NCBI GenBank assembly: GCA_030562195.1
Contig: JAUJPP010000007.1
Span: forward strand, 19,465,769-19,529,768
DNA length: 64,000 nucleotides
DNA from: Nipponacmea schrenckii
Taxonomy: Eukaryota; Mollusca; Gastropoda; Lottiidae
Reading direction: 5' to 3'
In this document: positions 41,701 to 56,700 of the stretch, one piece after another
How the letters are laid out: every line of letters begins with the position of its first letter
How positions within the stretch are numbered: position 1 is the stretch's first letter
Program-made: the position numbers and the translations under genes
Notes under the pieces: model-generated
The model's database searches: none
Told to the model about the DNA's origin: nothing
Seen by the model: only the letters and a program-made list of their open reading frames with translations

Positions 41701-44700
41701 CAAATTAAAACAATAAATACTGGAATTCACTCACTTATCAGACAGTATTAAAAAGCATTAAGCTCTAGATTTAATACCCTACATTCTTATTATTATTATT
41801 GTAATTTCTATCTCTTAAACCTGAGAAGAAGAACAATGTGTTCCATTCAACCACAATGATAGAAAACTCAATTACCAGACTTCCAATCTCATTTGAATGA
41901 AATCAGAAGATAAAATCCATCTTATTTCCTGCCAATTTACAATATCAATTGTTGGTTGTTTGATCAATATGTCCTGTCTATATCTAATGGTAAAATTGAG
42001 CTACATTAAAACCATGTACAAACAAGAGAGCTTTAACTGACTAGAAATTATTATATTCCCTTATTCCCCTTTCAGAGCAGATCAATCTTTACTTCTAACA
42101 GTTTCTTCTGCATCAATTAATTTATAGGTATTGATGGATGAGAATCACAAAGTAACTATTGACAGCCCTGCCTTTGTAATCCATAACTTTAGTCTTGCCT
42201 GAATGGAAATTTGTAGTTCAGTTAATATTAGACCAAGTGAAAACAGGTACTATGCAACCTGCTATTAAAACAGTGGCTTGAGAAAAACTCTGAAAATCTG
42301 TTACAATTAAAGGTTGCAGAGAACATCATCGCAAGTTCAATTAAATTCAAGACTTAGTACATCTGTAGGCCGACCAAGATAAAAATACCTTTACCTCATT
42401 AGTAATGATTGTACGCACAATGAGTGTTTTTTAATCACCATGATTTGATTGAAATTCAAAGAAAGTAAACTGTCTGTTATTTACCAATTACTAGTATTCT
42501 TTAAAAATGTCAGAGATAGAGACAACAGAACCACTGTCTACTAAACCTCCTACTCACAAGTTTTTCAAAAATTCATGAAAAAGAAGAACAAAAGACATTA
42601 TTGCAACCATTCTTCCAAACATCATATTTGTTCAAATATTTCTAATATGAATTTCTTTCACAATACTTGTTACTAGACAATGTGTTCCTTAATGAAACCA
42701 AATAACAGACTTTGGAATACAGAAATTTTGTTAAAGAAAAGTAAAATTTAACAAACTAGAAAATATCTTTTTATGCATTCAAAACATATTTAACTTGTAG
42801 AATGTAAATTACAGTTAGAAAATCAACATCCATCAAAGTGTCAAGAATTCACAGTGAACACAATTTAAATCAAAGAGATGGCTTTTTCTGAATGAAAATA
42901 ATGGATTCTGATGTAATGAAGTTACGCCCCAAAAGACAATAGAGATATTTTCAGGGTTGCTGTGATTTGCCAGTATGTTGAAGGTCTTTCTGTATTGGAT
43001 GTTAAAGAAGATATTCTCCTATGAAAGCACTGTCTTTTTGTTATATTATTATGCTATATATTCAAAGAGTTCTAGTCTATCAGATTCTATCTATCTTGTT
43101 AACAATGCAATCTATCATTCATCAACAAGACAGAATCAACTTTACAGAAACTGTTCAGCCATGTTGAATTGAGGCTATTGTGAATTTTCATTGTGTTTTT
43201 TTTTATATGAAGATTGACACACTATTAAAGATATTGCGGCATTCTTCACCAACCATTACTTTCATTACGAAGTCAGAATAAATAACTTTCTCAGACTGAA
43301 GCACAAGGAGTTACTTTAATCAAATCAATTTGAACAAGTCAAGAGTAGAATATTGTGAATAAAAGAATCCACTTGACAGGCTTTATGGAATAATGTTGTT
43401 AACAAGAATTTCCAAGAGTTCTCTATCTATATCACTCAATACCATTCTGTACCAATAGAATAGTCCAGCATGGTCTAAATATTCAGATTCTAACAATATC
43501 AAATATGTATTTTATAAAATAGATATCAATATATGTACATCCTTTAATCAAGATTATATATTTCAATTTCCAAATATTCTGTAATTAATTATAAGTTATC
43601 TGAATAATGAACACAGTTTTTATGGTATACTTCTCCTCAATTTAATAATGAAGACGACAGTGTAATTGTTGAAACGTTGTGTATTATTATTATTAAATTG
43701 AGGACTAGTATACCATAAAAAATGTGTTCATTATTCATGTGCTTCCTACCCCTAAATGTTCCTTAAGGATTATTTAAGTTATCTGTGATAAGCATATGTC
43801 AAGTCTAGAAGATATCAAAAAGCAAGAGATAAAATCTCAAAAACTACAAACTCTGCCAGTGCTTTCATTAAGATAGGTTCAATAAAGTTTAACATCATAA
43901 CTTATAAACCTGCATCTCTAATTACTTCAACAATATCCTGTTTTAAACATTTCTAATTTCAAAATGGAAAAAAAACAAGTATTATTAATCCTAATATTAA
44001 TGTCATATATTTCATTCTGAATAGAAAACTTCTCAAATAGACACAATATTAATAGTCCTTTTCAAACCGAAGACAATGTGTATAACAGTTACATTATTAT
44101 CAGGATAATAACAGATATTAATTACATTTGAAAACACAGAACTTAATCTTCTTTTTCTTCTCTTATAATAAAACATAAATAATTCAATCATTATCATGAC
44201 ATTCAACACCTGCATAGCCTATATATCTAGATTTTTAACAGATCCTGTTTTAAAATTAATTAATACTTGCTCATTGCGCATGTTGTTTAAAAGTGCATAC
44301 AGAATTTGATAAAAGACTTTTGATAAATGCGTTTTTAAAATATGCAAGACAATTATCATAACTATAAAAACAGCAAAATATGCATGCCTTTGATAAAGAA
44401 CTCTTCCCTTAATTGCATTTCACTATCAGTAATTCAGAGATTAAGCATCCAAGAAAAAGAATATTTATTGCAAATTGACCAAGTTTTTATATCAGATTGA
44501 CAAATCCTAACGCTACAATGATAGTAAATCTATTCCATGCCATAATAATAAATCAAATAAAGGAGAAGAAATGCACCTGCCCCAGTGATTTTGATCCAAC
44601 CTATGTTTAGGTATATAATACGTAGATAAGTTCTCTATGAGATAGCGAACCATTCATGTTCTCAGAATTTCAAAAGACTCTTTAATCAACATATTGCCTG

Positions 44701-47700
44701 TAATGAAATTGTCTTGAAATGAGTCTTAATGTATAGAAGTTCTAAAGAAAAGAATTAAAATGCCATTTACCTGATAAATAGAAAAATCCTTTTCTTCCAC
44801 TAATCCTAGATATCGATCAAGAAAAAACTCTACTGGCTTTCTCTTACTGTTACCTAAACTAGCTTTATCCACTAATGGTTTAAAAGACTGAAATAAAAGA
44901 ATAATACATCAAAATTAAAAAACGTCTTTATATTGGCTTCTTGATATTTTCAATTTTCTACTCAAGTAGTTTCGGTAAAAGTGAAATAAAACTGTCAAGT
45001 TACTATGGTAACTATATCTGTGATATTTTTAACTTCAGTATGTGACAATGTTGATAATACTATCTCAACTAACAAACACAGATAGAGTCAATTCAAGGTA
45101 AAGGGAGAGAACTCAATATTAAGATAGTGTTTATATATGTAAATTTGCTGTACAGTTTTCATACTGCTTCATCTTGACATTAAATCAAATGAAGTTTATC
45201 ATGCAGTTGTGCTGTCTACATTTAGAGACCCTTAACTTTTTATATAATACATTTCCTCATTTTATTAGTACACGACTTCAAATCAGAATAAGGAATTATT
45301 TACTTAATATTTACTGAATATATTTCAAGTTCTATTTCAATATATTTAAAAGAACACAAAGGAATATTTTACAGTATATTTGAATATTATTTAAATGTAT
45401 TATACTTCATTCAATTTTATAAAGCATGTTCTATTTCAAAACTCAAGACTACTTGGTCCCGTTAAAATAAACCCTGTAAACTAGAAATTAAAACATGTCA
45501 GAAAGAAATAGGTTTATCATATCTATCCTATTCCTGATTGACATTAAGACAATCACATTGTGTATGGTTGCAAATAATCATAAGTTCTGAACTCATAACT
45601 CAGTTACAATATCATGCTGCTATTTTAATATTAACCACTCCCAGGTTATCTTTTACCTACACAGGACCTCTCTTTATTGTCTCATACAAACAACAAGGCA
45701 CATTTTTCCATGTCAGATTTTCCAATATGGACCAATGGCAGATATATAAGGGTATTATCTTGATTCAAGGTAAATGAAATGAACTGGCAAGGTGTTTTTG
45801 TGATAAATTTACATTAACTAGTAAAGCCTATTGCAATATTGTCATGACTGTTAACCATACAAATATATGATGTAGTGAAATGCTTCTGAAATGCTATTGG
45901 ATGCCTTCATTTGTGTCTACTTCAGATTTACACATAATTAGTTATATAATATATATACTCAATATAGATTTCATCAAAATTTCCCAGGAGCTTGTCCATT
46001 GAAAGGATTTGATATATACATACAGGAAAAATCTGTATCATACTTTATATGACCTTTATATGAGCAGATCTATTTCTATAGATAGAGATTTACTTTATGT
46101 ATTACTCTACATTTGGAAATAGTAGAAAGCTGTCATATGAGAGAAATTAATCTGAAAATGATGTGACTTTATATAGAACCATTATTTTTGTGCCTCATTT
46201 CCTGCTTAAAATCCTTAGAAAAAGAGACATTGATAGATGATATTCATTAGACTATTAAATTACCCAATCTTTATATCAAGCCAGTAAAAAGCTAGAGACG
46301 TACTTTCAGACTGTCTTTATTAAGCAAAATGATGAAAGTTCACTAGGTATTCAAAGTGAATCAAATAATTTTCAGAAGAACCTGGTTCATCTCAAAGAAA
46401 AGTAATTCTAAGTTTAAAAGGCAAATTTTATTTTGTCCCAGGAAATATGTGGTCTTTATTACAAACATGATTTCACAACTAATAAATTCAGATTGTCATT
46501 ATCCACCTTATATTGAAATAATGTATAACTTTAATTATCTTTTATTAATTAAAATAATATCAAATGTTTAAATATTAGTTGATTTTCTAAATCATCATCA
46601 GACAGACATTAGAACACAAAATGACATGATAATGTGCAGAAAGCTCAATATTTTCCAGACATAAATCTTTGAGAAAAATAAATAATAAATGAAAATTATT
46701 TCAGATTTCAAACATCTCCTGGAAAACAACCAAAACAGTAAATAATTTAAACTTTGTACAGTCTGACAATAAATAAATAACCATTCTCCTCCTTCCATAT
46801 GATTACATAGCAAATAGTTACTGTGAGATAGTCCCTATCTAATCATTATCTATACAGGCAGCCAATAAAAAGAAGGGTCATGACAAGAGCTAAGCTCATA
46901 TTTCATGCAGACATTCTGACAGTTCTTTCAACCACTGTGACCTATATTTTTCTTGAAAACATATTCCACAATGGTAGACTAATTCGATCCTTAGCCTGGT
47001 TTATTTATAGAGATGATTTCATCAAGTTTTTTGTTAAATTCAACAGACATTTTATTTAACAACCCATTAATTCTAGTATAAATATTATTGAACATATTTT
47101 TCTGGCACGATCATGATCCAATTACAGAAAGTAATTGAAATCTAATTACCTCACACAAAACATAAATTACAGTTTTACAGTCAGTCTCTTGCATGTAAAC
47201 ATGTATCAAACTCACATTATCTGTATTGAATCAGTTATGTTACAATAAAAATACAATCTGGCCTACTGAACAAGATTTTAGTTTGTTTCCCATTGTCTAA
47301 GAGACAAACTGATGTAAATAAAGTATGACTTCCACAGACTTACATTTTCCTAATCCTTTTAGGGTTCTTAATATTTTGCTAGGGTAAGGGTTAGTCCCTT
47401 ATGAATTTAGTTGCCCAGGATCTTTATTTTTTATCCCTTAGAGATTTAGGTGTCTAGCGACCTTAAAGAATGTCAATTTAACAAGTATCTTGTAATTCAG
47501 GTGTCAAGGGATCTTTATTTATGCAGATTTGTTCTAGAAATTTAATTGTCTTAGGAAGTTTATTTGTGCCAATTTGTCTAAATTCTGGTACTGCCTTTAA
47601 TGTTAAATTTTTAAATGATCACACAGTTTGCATCAGACAGTACTATAGTTCATATATTAATTGCTTTTACTTTGATATCAGTTCTTTTTAACTTGCCAAA

Positions 47701-50700
47701 TTTTCATCACAGGCAAAGACACAGAGAAAATTAGGTTGCAAACTGACTTTTCTGAACCATGAGGTAAGTAAAAAAGGATAACAGTCTGTCAACATTATCT
47801 TCATCATATATAAGATTTAATGAAAAGCTGCGATGGTCTGGTCAGTAATGACCTTTGAACCACTGATTGATTGTTATATATCTATATTAATATACCATCA
47901 TTTCTCAAAACCATTTTACTCCTCCTTTCACATAGAAAGACTAACAAGCTAGCAAGACTGGGCATGCTCACCCTTCTTGAGCACTCAAATTCACAATTCT
48001 ATAGTCAAAAATTCAAGAGTCTCAACAAAAAAAATGTTATAATTGAGGCTCACATGAAACACAGGCAACTGGCAATATGGAAGGTGTCAGTTGGTTGTTA
48101 GATAGAGGAGCATATTGAATTCGAGCTTGATTTCAATTGGACCCTTAATCAATCATATCTAAGCCCTAGGATCTAGGGTCACTTTAACACTGTTTTGATG
48201 ACAAACTAACGCTAATGCAGGACCAGATATTTTCAGTCAGTCAGTTTCTAACCCCTCTGTATTGGCTAGCAAACAAAAATCAAATGAATAAATCTAATGA
48301 ATAACGCATCCTTTACTTATAACTAAATACACGACAAATAATATTATTGTCAAATGATATTATGTAGGATAAGACAGAAAAATCTTTGTTGAAACCTTGC
48401 AACATGTTTTATAAGTAATTTATATCTATAGCTATGTGTTTAGTTAGTTTGTCAATAAATCTTAAAATGTATAAAATGGTAAATACATCCACTATTACTA
48501 ATGATAAAAGAAATGTTATCAAAGAAGATTGTCTGCCTCAGACATTTTGCAGAAAAATTGAGAAATTATAAAATGAGATGCACATTATGATGAGAGTAGG
48601 AGACAGCAGGAAGGTTTTGAAACCTAATCAATAATCATTAGAGACACAGGATGTTACCCTGCGATCAATACTGCCTCATATTCTCTTTTTCTCACTGGTC
48701 TGAATTTCTTAACTTTTCACTCAAATTTCCTCTTATTATATTTCTATAGGGACTAACTTGGTTCTCACTCTATTGGGATTACATATCTAAAATTAACTTT
48801 GGCCTGGTTTTATTCAAATAAAATCTTTAATCTGGAAAACTAAAATAGCTTAATGTCAGTCTAATTTTCAAACATTCCTCAATGATTTATGGAAATTTAA
48901 AATAGCCTTGATATAGTCTAGTAAGTTAGAAAATAATTGTGACTAGAATTTAAAACTAGTCTGGAATTGACATATTTAGGTCAATAAAGAGATTTAAAAT
49001 AGATATTTAGTTTCAGAATGAGATAAATCTATTTTAACCTTCTAGTTGTTATCTGCATTTACCAATGACTGATTTTTGATAAATAATTAGAACAGTCCAT
49101 TTATTGGTTTCATTATCTTATTATTAGTTAAATATCATTTGTCAAAATTAATCTATTGTGATTTTTTTATTTCTAGGGACAATGATCAATATCAACAAAT
49201 TCTGACCTATTATTGTTTCCTGTCAATAAAGAAATATTTTTCTAACCATTTCTTAACAAAATTTTATTTTGTCATAGCCCATGTTACAAACTCTTAAATA
49301 TTAATATTACATGCATTAAACTTTCTTTCAAAACATGTGAACTTTGTGCTGTCTGATAGTGAGATGCCATCTCATTATTTGCAATAATCTCAGCAATTTG
49401 GAGTTGGTTAGATGGTAAATGAGAAGTTAACTTACATTTCCAACATGCGTTTTGGGCATCATATTCAGATATATTTATAATATAAGGTACTTACCAATCC
49501 TGGCCAAAGAACTTCAGACTGATTTTTATTAGGATCAGCTCTATAAGCCCACACTAATGTATGTTCAACCCAAAATATCTGAAAAATTTCATGAACTTTG
49601 ACCCATTCACGTTTATGCCAGTCACAATCATCAAACTCTACAAGCACCTGAAAAGACACAAAAGAATATGTTAATGAAGAATTGAGGTTTTAGTGGTTTA
49701 AAGGTAACAAGTTACTATTTAACAGAAGGAAACGGCACAGGGTTAAACAGTGTATGTTGTTCTTCTAAGATAGACCTAAATATAAAATATAATATCTGAA
49801 ATCAACTATTTGTTCATATTTGGAACAAGGATTATTTGGGTTTATCTTAGTGAGATTATGTGGATCTTTTTGAGAAAAAAATCAAAGCTATTGTATCATG
49901 GAATTACAATGGTTTATCAAATCATTAGAAAATTAGATCAATGGAATAGTGATCCAATCACATTCCACAAAGTATTTCCTTTTAATTGGAAAAAATCAGC
50001 TTGCATTTGACGTAATTTCAACTATTACATTTGTAAATGATAGGATTTACAAAGTGTTTTTTACTATAAAAAGACTGCGTATATAAGATATAAAACATGA
50101 TAAACTTAAAGATAGAAGGATAATATCTCAGTATTTATATTCTCTCATAAACACTAGGAAACAGCAGTAGGTACAAACTTTCATTACATTTTATATACTT
50201 AAATATCACAAGTCATCATAAAACTCAATTTATAAAATTTGTGTAAACTATCTCCAACAGATAAGATCTAAAACTGAAAACTTTCAGAAAATGCCTTTGG
50301 GAATATCATAACTGAAATTTGAAACTGATATATTAAACTTATCAGGTGATGATATTTTAATAACATTAATTAGTTTAGCAAATATGGGCTTTACCAATCA
50401 CAAATTCCAGGTAAATTTTCAGTGTCTTCAGCACCTTTCAGGTGAAAATGAAGAAATTCTTCAGGCAAGCAAAGCAAAAATTATTTAACTGTAACCTTTT
50501 ATTCAGAAAAGTCACAGTAATAATTGATCAGAAATGGTTAAGGTTCTTTGATGAAATGATGATTTTCAATCTTCAATTGAACCCTCTAAAAAATCCACAT
50601 GTAATATTTAACATGTTACCAACAAGAGACAATGTGTAAAATATTCTTCCTAGTATAGATAACATTTAAACTATCATTCCTTGTTATGTGCAAGATATAC

Positions 50701-53700
50701 AGATGCCAAGACAGTGCTCACCAGTATAGTCATCTTTAAGCCAGACTGTCTTGGGCCTTTAACATGTACAATCTTTTCTTTTTAACATGATCAAGCTCTA
50801 TATTTCAAATATGCAGACTATCATTGTATAAATAGAAGATAAATTTCAAAAGAAAGATAGAGCAAGATTTTAGTACAGTGAAGGTCTGTAAATGATGTTG
50901 TTTTTTCTGTTTTTCCCACCATTTTAAAGGTGGTAGATATGTACTAAACTGGTGTAATTCTACCTGCTAGTGAAACTAAATCTGTTATGTGAATTGAGAA
51001 CATCTAACATGTCTAATTTATATAACGTGCCAGAAATAACATATGTCTACTTCTCAAGAATGGCACAAATTAATGTTCACCAGTTTTCTAGGTTAAAAAA
51101 CTCTTCAACTTGTACACAAGGAGTCTTTACTTCATGTTGCTTGAGTAGATTTGTTAGACTTTTCATTCAAAAACACCTTTATAATAAAACTCTTATTCTA
51201 TTTCTATCTTATAACATCAAGCAAAAATATAATTTCATATCAATTTATATTTATATTACATTTCATCCTAGGTGCAAAACTGCTGTCAAAAAAAGGCTGT
51301 CATACAGGCTAAAGAATTTAGAGTGTTGGTCCTTTACTTCATGACGTCATTTGCTTGGATGTGCTGAAAATGTCTGATGGGAATTCTAATCTCAACCGGA
51401 GTGTAAAAGTCTGATAACCTTGAAAAAGTTATCTTCACTCATAACTCCAGTACAACCAGCTGTAAATAGGTATAGAAAATCTGGGAAAGATCAATGCCAA
51501 GAGGTTTGGCCAAGGACCAGCTGGAAGAAAGGATCCCTGTCACAGTCAGACTTGTTAACCTAAGTTGTTGTCCTTGTTAAATAAAGATGTTTAGTTTTCA
51601 ATAACAAACTATTGTCAAACAATCAAACATAAATAGAACATCTTGAATTTGAAGTTTGAATTATTGAATATTTCAGTGACTTACAGACTTCTGTTAACAA
51701 GACTGTCATTTGGGCCCTATTCAGAGACTAACAGACTTCTATCAAACAAAACTGGCCTGAAGAAAGGAAAAGGGATCTTAAACCACTTGAACTACTCTTT
51801 CAAACTTGTCTGGCAAATTGTCAACTCTATCAGGTTCATCTCAGCCATCTGAAACCTACAGAGACATTACTACATACTATTATTGATTATATAGCAGTGA
51901 GAGACATGTGACCTTAAACATTACTATAGCTGTTTCATTCCATATTGATCCCAGTGTTAACCATGTGTTTCTCACAGTGAAATTTCACTCTAATAACTAC
52001 TGGTAAAATATCAACCTTGCTTAGATATCCATTTTCTACAAGCTACTTTACATCTTGTCTGAGTAGAATTTCAGAAGTGCAGAAGTTCTTTAAGTTCAAT
52101 CCTCTTGTTAAAGATATTAGGTAGAGAACAAGTTTATCAGATTATTCTGCTGTAATTTGTGTTGAAAATGATTGGTTTATTGCAGACATATTGTTTTAAA
52201 GTTCAGATTCTACGGTTCAATTTACAGCTTTTAAAGAAATGCACTTTCTATTACAACCAGTTCATAAAATATTCATCATTTTGAGAATTTAACAGATTAA
52301 TTTTAAGAACCATTTTAGGAAAATCAAATTCTAACTAGAAAAGTAACAGTGAATAAAGCCAAGAATATCTCAGAAGATTCACGACATATTTCATGAAATG
52401 CATATTCTATTCCAAAATTAAATCAGCATCAAATCAGCAAATCTTGCATTGCATTTAATCCATATGTTTCAACATCTTTTCTAAACTTGGCTTAAAACCA
52501 AGTCCTATAATCAATTTAAAAATCTGTCACACCAACTGGGACATTGATGCACTAGATAGCTCTAAACAAATAAAAAACAGCTTTGGCATACAAAAATATT
52601 TGATTCAAGCCTGTATATTTGTGTAGGAATTTTATTTTCCCTGAAGGAAAGGTCAATGACCTGTTATCACTGAATTGATGAAATCAACTGTGTAATAACT
52701 CTATAATAAGCTTAATGTTAATAACACATGGAAAGTTAGAAGTCAAAATCAATATCCCAATATATCATGACCTTTGACCTCAATACCTGTACAGGTAAGA
52801 CTATAAAGAGATTAGAAAAGGTCGTGAACTTTATTATCTATCTGAATATGAGTAAGTAAAAGTATAGCTGCAGGCAGTAAATACATACAGTTCAATCTTA
52901 TTTCCTTCCTATAGTAAATGTAACTAGTAAAGTATGTCAGTCTTTGTTTTCATGTACTTTAATGTCAATAACTACAACCTGAGTAATATTCAAATAATTA
53001 TCATGTAGTTTTGTAACAATTGTTAGTTCATATACTGGTATTGCCCTAACCAGAACTGGTGAAAATGTTGCATATAACCAAAGGCTTACAATTTGTCTTA
53101 TATTATCTTAAATTGTAATGAATACTATATTGCCTTGCCAATAATATATTATACTATATTTCAAACTGGGACAAAAGTAGGATTGTGATCAGTGTAATTT
53201 GAAAGAAGTTCATTGTTAATATCTCTCGCATAAGTTCTTTTAACAATCCTATGTTCCTTTTAGGAAAAGTCTTTTTTGAAGACTGAACATTTGATGAACA
53301 TTATCACTGTATTCTAAGCTTTTATCAATATATTATCAACAACCGGACTACCACTTTAGTTCAATAGTTGTTAACAAAACCAAGATGTAGTTTGTCTATG
53401 GATGTTGCAAGCTCTAGTATAAATCTACCCATGTAATTCAAGCTCTATCTTAGTAGGTTTAACACTATCCTTTTAATTCAGCTCTTTATAGGCTGTGAGC
53501 TTAATAATTATTTCTACAGATATTCAACATTCAAGCAAGGTGCTGTAGTAAATTATAATGGAACATTTTTAACTCTGATCAATACTAGTCTGGTGCACAG
53601 ATTTTAATAACAATACCTGATTTATTAGATAGAATACCAATCAACAAGCCATATATCATAGTCTTTTCACATGTGTATGTTAAAATATTGTCTAATGTAA

Positions 53701-56700
53701 AAATAATCTATAAATTATGATTGCCTTTAATCTATTCCAGATCAATACTGGATTGATTTTCAATTTTCTAACAGTTTCAATTCCTTTAAAAATATAATGT
53801 GGAAAAACTAGCTTTATAAATACAAATTTAAATTCTGTATTGTTTGTCTTAGAGTGAATTGAATCAAAGACCTGGTCACAACAAATAATATTTAAAGGAG
53901 CCCAGGCTTTATTTGCTTCGAACAATCATCCGACAGCCTCAAACAAAAATCATAATGTCCTAAGAAATTACAAACGTCCCGCCATATTGGAAAACGGTTC
54001 GTCTTGATAATCAAAGAGTTATCCTTCCCGTCGTGCAATAGCGGTCATCTATATAAACAGACGACAACGCATTTTTCAATTGTAGACTTTGTCAACAGGA
54101 CACACAATTTTCAGACTGACTGGAGACCAGCCGCGTACAGCACAGAAAAAAATGAAAAGTGAAATTTTTTGTTTGAGGTATATTTCAAGGTATTTTGCGA
54201 TTTTCTTAGAGCTTGAGTATTTCTGAGGGCTGTTTAAATGTAACAAAGGCCCAAAACGACCCCTAAAAATCAAGCCTGGGCCTCTTATCTAGATATATCT
54301 ATATATGCATACATGCATTAGGCAATAATTATATATATTATTCATTAACTTGAACGAAATATTTACTGTACTATGAATTTTGACCAGAACCAGCTTTCTA
54401 TGCAGAACATAAGGTCATAAACTAGCAAATGTTACAATATATAACAGGCTTTGTACTTCAACAGATCAGACAAATTTCATTGAAAGAAAAGCTTTATACC
54501 ATCAGGGAGACACTATATAATATCCATAACCACTGGAGGTATACTTAGCCTAGAGGTAAATTCAGCAGTATAAAAGAATGATGACATCAAAATGACAAAG
54601 TAACTCTAAAAATTCTAAATCTTGTCTCTCTAGTCACAAAGAAAATTGTTAAAGAAAAGATATGACACAATGACAAACACAGAATTGGAAGACCTGAACT
54701 GAAGGCCAATCTTTTTTCATTTAAATCATTTGTACACCCGCTATCTCTCATTGTAGCTAGATCCAGACAGGTTTTTTTAAGAATGACCTAAGCATCAAAG
54801 CATGTCTTGTTGTAGGCCTAAATAACACAACCATCAATCATTAAGACTGAAACCATTAATAGTCATGATTTTAATATGATAATTAAAATTAATCTTATTT
54901 CAAATATTACACTATATCAAGTTATATGGACTAAATGGACTATGTGGACTAAATGATCCAGTGAGAAGTCACATCCAGGCTAAAAAATCTTTATTTTTAA
55001 TATTCATAATTATTTCTTTTGATTTTCAAATATTACCCAATACTTTTAAAGTATTTACCCTACAATTGGAATATATATCATGAGAGACAGTAGTCTCACC
55101 AAATTCGAGTCCATAGTACTAGTAAAATGTTCATTTTTACAGATATTTTTAATAGAAAAAAAAATGTGCTTCACCCTGAAACCAGGTCAATGCCTAAAAA
55201 ATATTATATTTCTTTTGAATGAAAAAAATATGTAGGCTGATAACTCTTTATTAAAAAATGAAAAACATGATCGAGGATTTAAATTTTTCTTCAAAAATGA
55301 AACAAAAAATGACAGATTTAAATCAAAAACTTAATTAAAAATTTTTCTTATTCATCAAATCTTCTAATGATGTAAAATATAACAACACGCATTCATATTT
55401 CAATTATAATCGAAAAATACAAAAAACATTCCATTCTAAAAGACAAATGCAAATTCAACAATAGGATTGAATAGAAATTAATCAAGAAACACATTCATTT
55501 AGAAATTATTAGAATAATTTGTGCTCTCTTATTATATATATCAAATTCAAACAAACATAGAATAGGATAGGAAGATACATATACTATGGCTTGAAGAAAC
55601 CTGAACTCACATGTTTAAGAGATTCTTATCATACAATCAGAAGAAGATTCACACTTGTCAGATATTGAATCTATTTTTCAAAATCACAACATCCAGACCA
55701 AATTGGAATGCAGCCTAATTCAAATAAGATAATTGATAATATTGATGGTTTGTGGGAAACAAAACAATACAAGAAGAGCAATATGACATGATTTTTGTTT
55801 GGTACATAAGCTAACCCAAAATCAACAAAAGAATGGAATGAGACCTGTTAAGAGATCAGAATTACTAGAATATATTCTTAATTTACAGGGACTATTGGAA
55901 TGTTAACATGTGCGTGAATCAATCAATCAATCCTGACTTACTTCTCATCTAGTCAGTCTATCATCAATAAATCATTAAATAGGTACCCACAGATACCAAC
56001 CAAACTGCCCAAGGGAAATAATCAATAGCAAGCAATTAATTTACTGTCAGTCCACATACTCCTATTCTAAAACATTGAATATTTCACAGTGTGATTACTC
56101 TCTTATTGTTGGCAAGAGATCAACCACCCCCTCCCCATCTCTTCACAGTTAATATCTATTCTACATTCCAATTTTATATCATTTTAATATATTCACCACA
56201 TTTCAGACATTGTGTTCTCAATAATGTTATTTACAATAAACTATTCCCAAGATGGTACACAATATTTCTTTGTTAATCACAATGAAAGAATTTTGGATCA
56301 CAAGAGATTCTTCTTTTCAACATTTTCATTTCCATTTCGTGATGTGTACATATTAGTTAAGAAATCATTTATGTAGCCTATACCTGTATGATTTCCCCAT
56401 GAGATATTTCATTTATTCTGACAAATATAGCTATATATCTGGAAATTACAAACCAATTTTGAATTTTGACATGTGATAAAAATAATTAGCGTTTGATATT
56501 TAAATAATGCATTTGGAATTGACACAAATATTACATGAATAATGTATGATTTGAATTCAATTTTCTAAAAGCTTACTCTATGAATAATCAATATATGCAG
56601 CAACAAATCTTTCAAATTTAACGATAATTTTCAGACGGCAATTGTTTCAGAGTGGAAGAAACAAACAGAACAGTATAATATAGTTCAGAAATAAAATAAG

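Larger units (their letters stand above)
32373..44770 (-). other. KDM3 intron 3 (12.4 kb)
   Basis: GTAAAT donor and TTCCAG acceptor. It contains a degenerate duplication at 33562-33825, hairpin elements at 35581-35687 and 43601-43736, a copy of the short insertion family at 38308-38364 and a T9A9 palindrome at 41629-41650. No coding exon was recognised. Confidence 0.85.

Noticed and set aside
50970..51344. 124-residue plus-strand open frame in intron 1
   Set aside because: Long for the window, but rich in residues favoured by AT-rich DNA, with no recognisable motif; treated as chance.
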